Source of the DNA: Deinococcus arcticus
Lineage (GTDB): Bacteria > Deinococcota > Deinococci > Deinococcales > Deinococcaceae
Direction of reading: 5' to 3'
DNA length: 64,000 nucleotides
Assembly: GCF_003028415.1 (NCBI RefSeq)
Contig: NZ_PYSV01000003.1
Location: forward strand, 236,344 to 300,343
The translations under genes were made by a program, and so were the position numbers. Shown here one piece after another: positions 60,981 to 64,000 of the stretch (the stretch's first letter is position 1; each line of letters opens with the position of its first letter). The notes under the pieces are model-generated. The model ran no database searches. It worked only from the letters and a program-made list of their open reading frames with translations, and was not told the DNA's origin.

Positions 60981-61140
60981 TCATCCGGACTGCCGTCCAT
61001 TTCCGGAACATTCAGAAAAGAACTGGATGTTTCTCCACTTCCCGGACATCTGCACTCTCTCCTGCTCTGCTCCGCAGCTTTGCGAGTCCCTCCGGCCGGA
61101 AACATTCCGTCATGGGTGACGGCATTGTTCGGAAGTCGGA
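60981..61140 (+). repeat. Dispersed small non-coding repeat, copy C
   Basis: About 160 bp from TCATCCGGACTGCCGTCCAT (60981) to TGTTCGGAAGTCGG. It aligns with copies A and B. The central core CTCTGCTCCGCAGCTTTGCG is clearest here and matches the arms of the 12.3-12.8 kb element. It ends directly at the stop codon of the Nudix gene. Confidence 0.8.
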
Positions 61141-61638
<498 letters not shown>

Positions 61639-61716
61639 TCAAGCCCGCTGGCGCCCTTTCAGGTTGCAATGCTGCGGGTCCGCCTCGCTTCGCCTCCGGC
61701 TTACCTGACCTCTGCA

Positions 61717-62235
61717 TTACCAGCCTTCCCGCCTGCGCAGCCCGGTGAGGTGGGCCACGTGGTGCTGGCCGTGCCACGCGTACATGGCCAGCAGCGTGTC
61801 CAGGGTGTAGGTGCGGTCCTGCGCCGGGTGGGTCCAGGGCCGTGACCAGTCACTCACGCCTTCCAGCACGGCCACCAGCCGGACGTGCAGGCTGGCCAGC
61901 AGTTCCAGGCTGACCTCCGGGGCCAGCCGGCTGTCGGGCAGTTCGGCCCACAGGGCTTCCTCGTAGGGCTTAACAGCGGGATTGTCCTCGGTCAGCGCCA
62001 GCTTCACTCGCGTGAAGGCGTTCAGGTGGCTGTCGGCCACGTGGTGCACCACCTGCCGCGCGGTCCAGCCACCGGGGCGGTAGGGAGTGTCCAGCCCGGC
62101 AGCGGTCAAGCCACTCACGGCCGCGCGCAGCTCGCCGGGCAGGGTGCGCAGGGCCTGCAGGGCGGCGGTTCGTTCCTCTGGGGTCAGGTACAGGGGCGTG
62201 GGCATGGGGCCCAGCGGATAACGGGGGTCGGTCAT
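61717..62235 (-). CDS. DinB/YfiT-family metal-dependent thiol transferase
   Basis: The 172-residue four-helix protein shows [19 protein letters not shown] and [10 protein letters not shown]. The histidines form the metal site of the YfiT (bacillithiol S-transferase-like) group of the DinB superfamily. Deinococcus is known to use bacillithiol, so detoxification by thiol transfer is plausible. The ATG overlaps the mazG stop (ATGA), so the pair is co-translated. Confidence 0.9.
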   Translation of the reverse strand: MTDPRYPLGPMPTPLYLTPEERTAALQALRTLPGELRAAVSGLTAAGLDTPYRPGGWTARQVVHHVADSHLNAFTRVKLALTEDNPAVKPYEEALWAELPDSRLAPEVSLELLASLHVRLVAVLEGVSDWSRPWTHPAQDRTYTLDTLLAMYAWHGQHHVAHLTGLRRREGW

Positions 62236-62564
62236 GGCCGGGCGTCCTCCTTGCGGGTCCAGCGGTTCGCGTCGCGGCCCTCCACCTTGGCCATCATGCG
62301 CTCAAAGCCCCGTTCCAGGCTCAGGCCGCGTTCATTGGCCATGCACAGCATCACGAACAGCAGATCGGCCAGTTCCATTTCCAGGTCGCCGGTCTCCTCG
62401 CCGGGCTTGGGGGTCTTGCCGTGCTCGTGGGCCAGCACCCGGGCAATCTCGCCAGTCTCCTCGGTCAGGCGGGCCAGCATCAGCAGCGGCGGAAAATAGC
62501 CCTCCTTGAACTGCGAAATATAGGCGTCCACCCGCTCCCGGGCCTCCTCGAAGGTCAGACTCAT
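62232..62564 (-). CDS. MazG nucleotide pyrophosphohydrolase
   Basis: The 110-residue single-domain MazG protein has the metal-binding pattern [17 protein letters not shown] and [16 protein letters not shown] (EExxE and ExxD). It cleaves noncanonical nucleoside triphosphates to monophosphates. TATGCT ends 7 nt before the ATG at 62564, giving a leaderless start. It is coupled to the DinB/YfiT gene, with a Nudix gene further on, forming a clean-up gene group. Confidence 0.92.
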   Translation of the reverse strand: MSLTFEEARERVDAYISQFKEGYFPPLLMLARLTEETGEIARVLAHEHGKTPKPGEETGDLEMELADLLFVMLCMANERGLSLERGFERMMAKVEGRDANRWTRKEDARP

Positions 62565-62604
62565 GGGGGGCAGCATAGCGGGCCCCCCCGCGCTCCGCTG
62601 CCAT

Positions 62605-62636
62605 GCGAAAGGGCGGCCCCCATCTGAAGGGCCGCC
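62605..62636 (-). terminator. Terminator after the DUF4384 gene
   Basis: GGCGGCCC and GGGCCGCC (62612-62619 and 62629-62636) form an 8-bp stem with a 9-nt loop. On the minus strand it is followed by CTTTCGC. Confidence 0.6.
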
Positions 62637-62676
62637 GCTGTGACTGGGTGATCGGCTCTGGGTGAGCGGATCTGGA

Positions 62677-63168
62677 TTAGCGGATGTAGAGGAAGGTTTC
62701 CTGCACGTCGCGGTCGGCGGTGTTGTAGGGCTGCAGGTAGGCGTCGCTCTCGGCGTTCCAGCGGCCGTTGTCGTAGGTGCCGCGCAGCACAAGGTCGGTG
62801 GTGGGGCGCACGCGGGTAAAGATGGCGCGCACGCGCTGCAGGCCACGGGGCTCGGCCACGTTAAAGGTCACGCCGTCACTGGCCCGGGGAAAGGTGGTGG
62901 TGCCGGCCTGCACGTAGGCGTTGCGCACCAGCACGCTGGCGTTGCCATTGCTCTGCAGGGCCAGCAGGGTCACGTAGCCCGGCGCGCGGGTGGTGATGCT
63001 CACGCGGACCGCCTCGCCCACGGCGTAGGTGCTGCCCTCGCCCCGGTCCGGGCGCAGTCCTGTAATCAGATTGCTGCCCGAGCCCTGCAGGCCCACGTTG
63101 GGGCGAACCGTCACGGTGCAGGCGCTGAGGCCAAGGGCCAGGGAACCGAGGAGAATTGCAGTGCGCAT
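62677..63168 (-). CDS. DUF4384 lipoprotein
   Basis: The 163-residue lipoprotein has a signal with lipobox (LGLSAC, Cys18), then a DUF4384 beta domain. GSTYAVGEAVRVSITTRAPG, YVTLLALQSNGNASVL and RASDGVTFNVAEPRG match the Deinococcus versions of this domain. DUF4384 proteins are thought to act at the cell surface; function unknown. The start at 63168 follows TATGCT by 7 nt, so the ATG 12 nt upstream is less likely. Confidence 0.87.
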   Translation of the reverse strand: MRTAILLGSLALGLSACTVTVRPNVGLQGSGSNLITGLRPDRGEGSTYAVGEAVRVSITTRAPGYVTLLALQSNGNASVLVRNAYVQAGTTTFPRASDGVTFNVAEPRGLQRVRAIFTRVRPTTDLVLRGTYDNGRWNAESDAYLQPYNTADRDVQETFLYIR

Positions 63169-63316
63169 AACAAACAGCATAGGTCCGGGACCTGACGGAA
63201 AGCTGAGCCCAGGTTCAGGGCCTCCCGGCCATTGATGGGGGCGGTACCTGTGCAGGGTGGGGCCGGAATTGTGGGCCGGGAAAACCTGCCCGCCGCCCGG
63301 CGACGTAGCATGAGCC

Positions 63317-64000
<684 letters not shown>

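Overview
The window is a high-GC chromosomal segment from a Deinococcus species. The strongest marker is ddrA (7357-7959), a Rad52-like DNA-damage protein known from Deinococcus. The dense, mostly housekeeping gene set fits: UV endonuclease UvsE, MglA/MglB, a PRC-barrel stress-type protein, methylmalonyl-CoA mutase with MeaB, and many genes whose -10 box (TANNNT) lies only 6-7 nt before the start codon. That spacing indicates leaderless mRNAs, a known trait of the genus. I see no prophage, transposase, CRISPR array, rRNA or tRNA. Layout: 0-4.7 kb, a membrane protein fragment, a TPR-GGDEF protein, glycogen branching enzyme and a membrane protein. 4.8-9.7 kb, ilvE, a translationally coupled hisB-hisH pair, ddrA with an overlapping 37-aa membrane peptide, and tam. 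9.7-18.2 kb, helicase HrpB, a ~565-bp non-coding element with long inverted repeats, a HAD phosphatase, and an overlapping operon of amidase, endonuclease V, pyrophosphatase-like protein, SDR and flavin oxidoreductase. 18.2-24.2 kb, a RelA/SpoT synthetase, a glycine-rich-domain protein, a repeat cluster, nspC, and an rpe-comB operon. 24.3-32.5 kb, an mcm/meaB locus and an ABC-2 exporter operon that ends in two tandem 3-methyladenine glycosylase paralogues. 32.8-41 kb, a DUF937 protein, azoreductase, cysteine synthase, a PRC-barrel protein with a fourfold repeat, and a P-loop/enolase-superfamily pair. 41-50.3 kb, glycogen phosphorylase, mglBA, a phosphodiester glycosidase, a DnaQ-like exonuclease, gluconokinase, and the DUF2256-uvsE pair. 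50.3-59.6 kb, a secreted GH16 glucanase with LacI-type operators, a PadR pair, DAHP synthase behind a leader peptide, a TetR/SDR divergon, VanW and fasciclin proteins. 59.9-64 kb, era, Nudix, DinB-MazG, a DUF4384 lipoprotein and the start of an ftsH. Functional themes: DNA repair and nucleotide clean-up (ddrA, endonuclease V, two alkyl-adenine glycosylases, UvsE/DUF2256, Nudix, MazG, a DnaQ-like exonuclease); glycogen turnover (glgB, glgP); amino-acid synthesis (ilvE, hisBH, cysK, DAHP synthase); propionate/B12 metabolism (mcm, meaB); envelope and secreted proteins. The most interesting regulatory structure is upstream of DAHP synthase: a 16-residue leader ORF with consecutive Phe-Phe-Tyr-Trp codons, a leaderless-type -10 box before it and a terminator-like hairpin after it, which together look like a ribosome-mediated aromatic attenuator. 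Also notable are a mosaic family of small non-coding repeats sharing a ~24-bp core, several clear palindromic operators, and coupled tiny membrane-protein genes.
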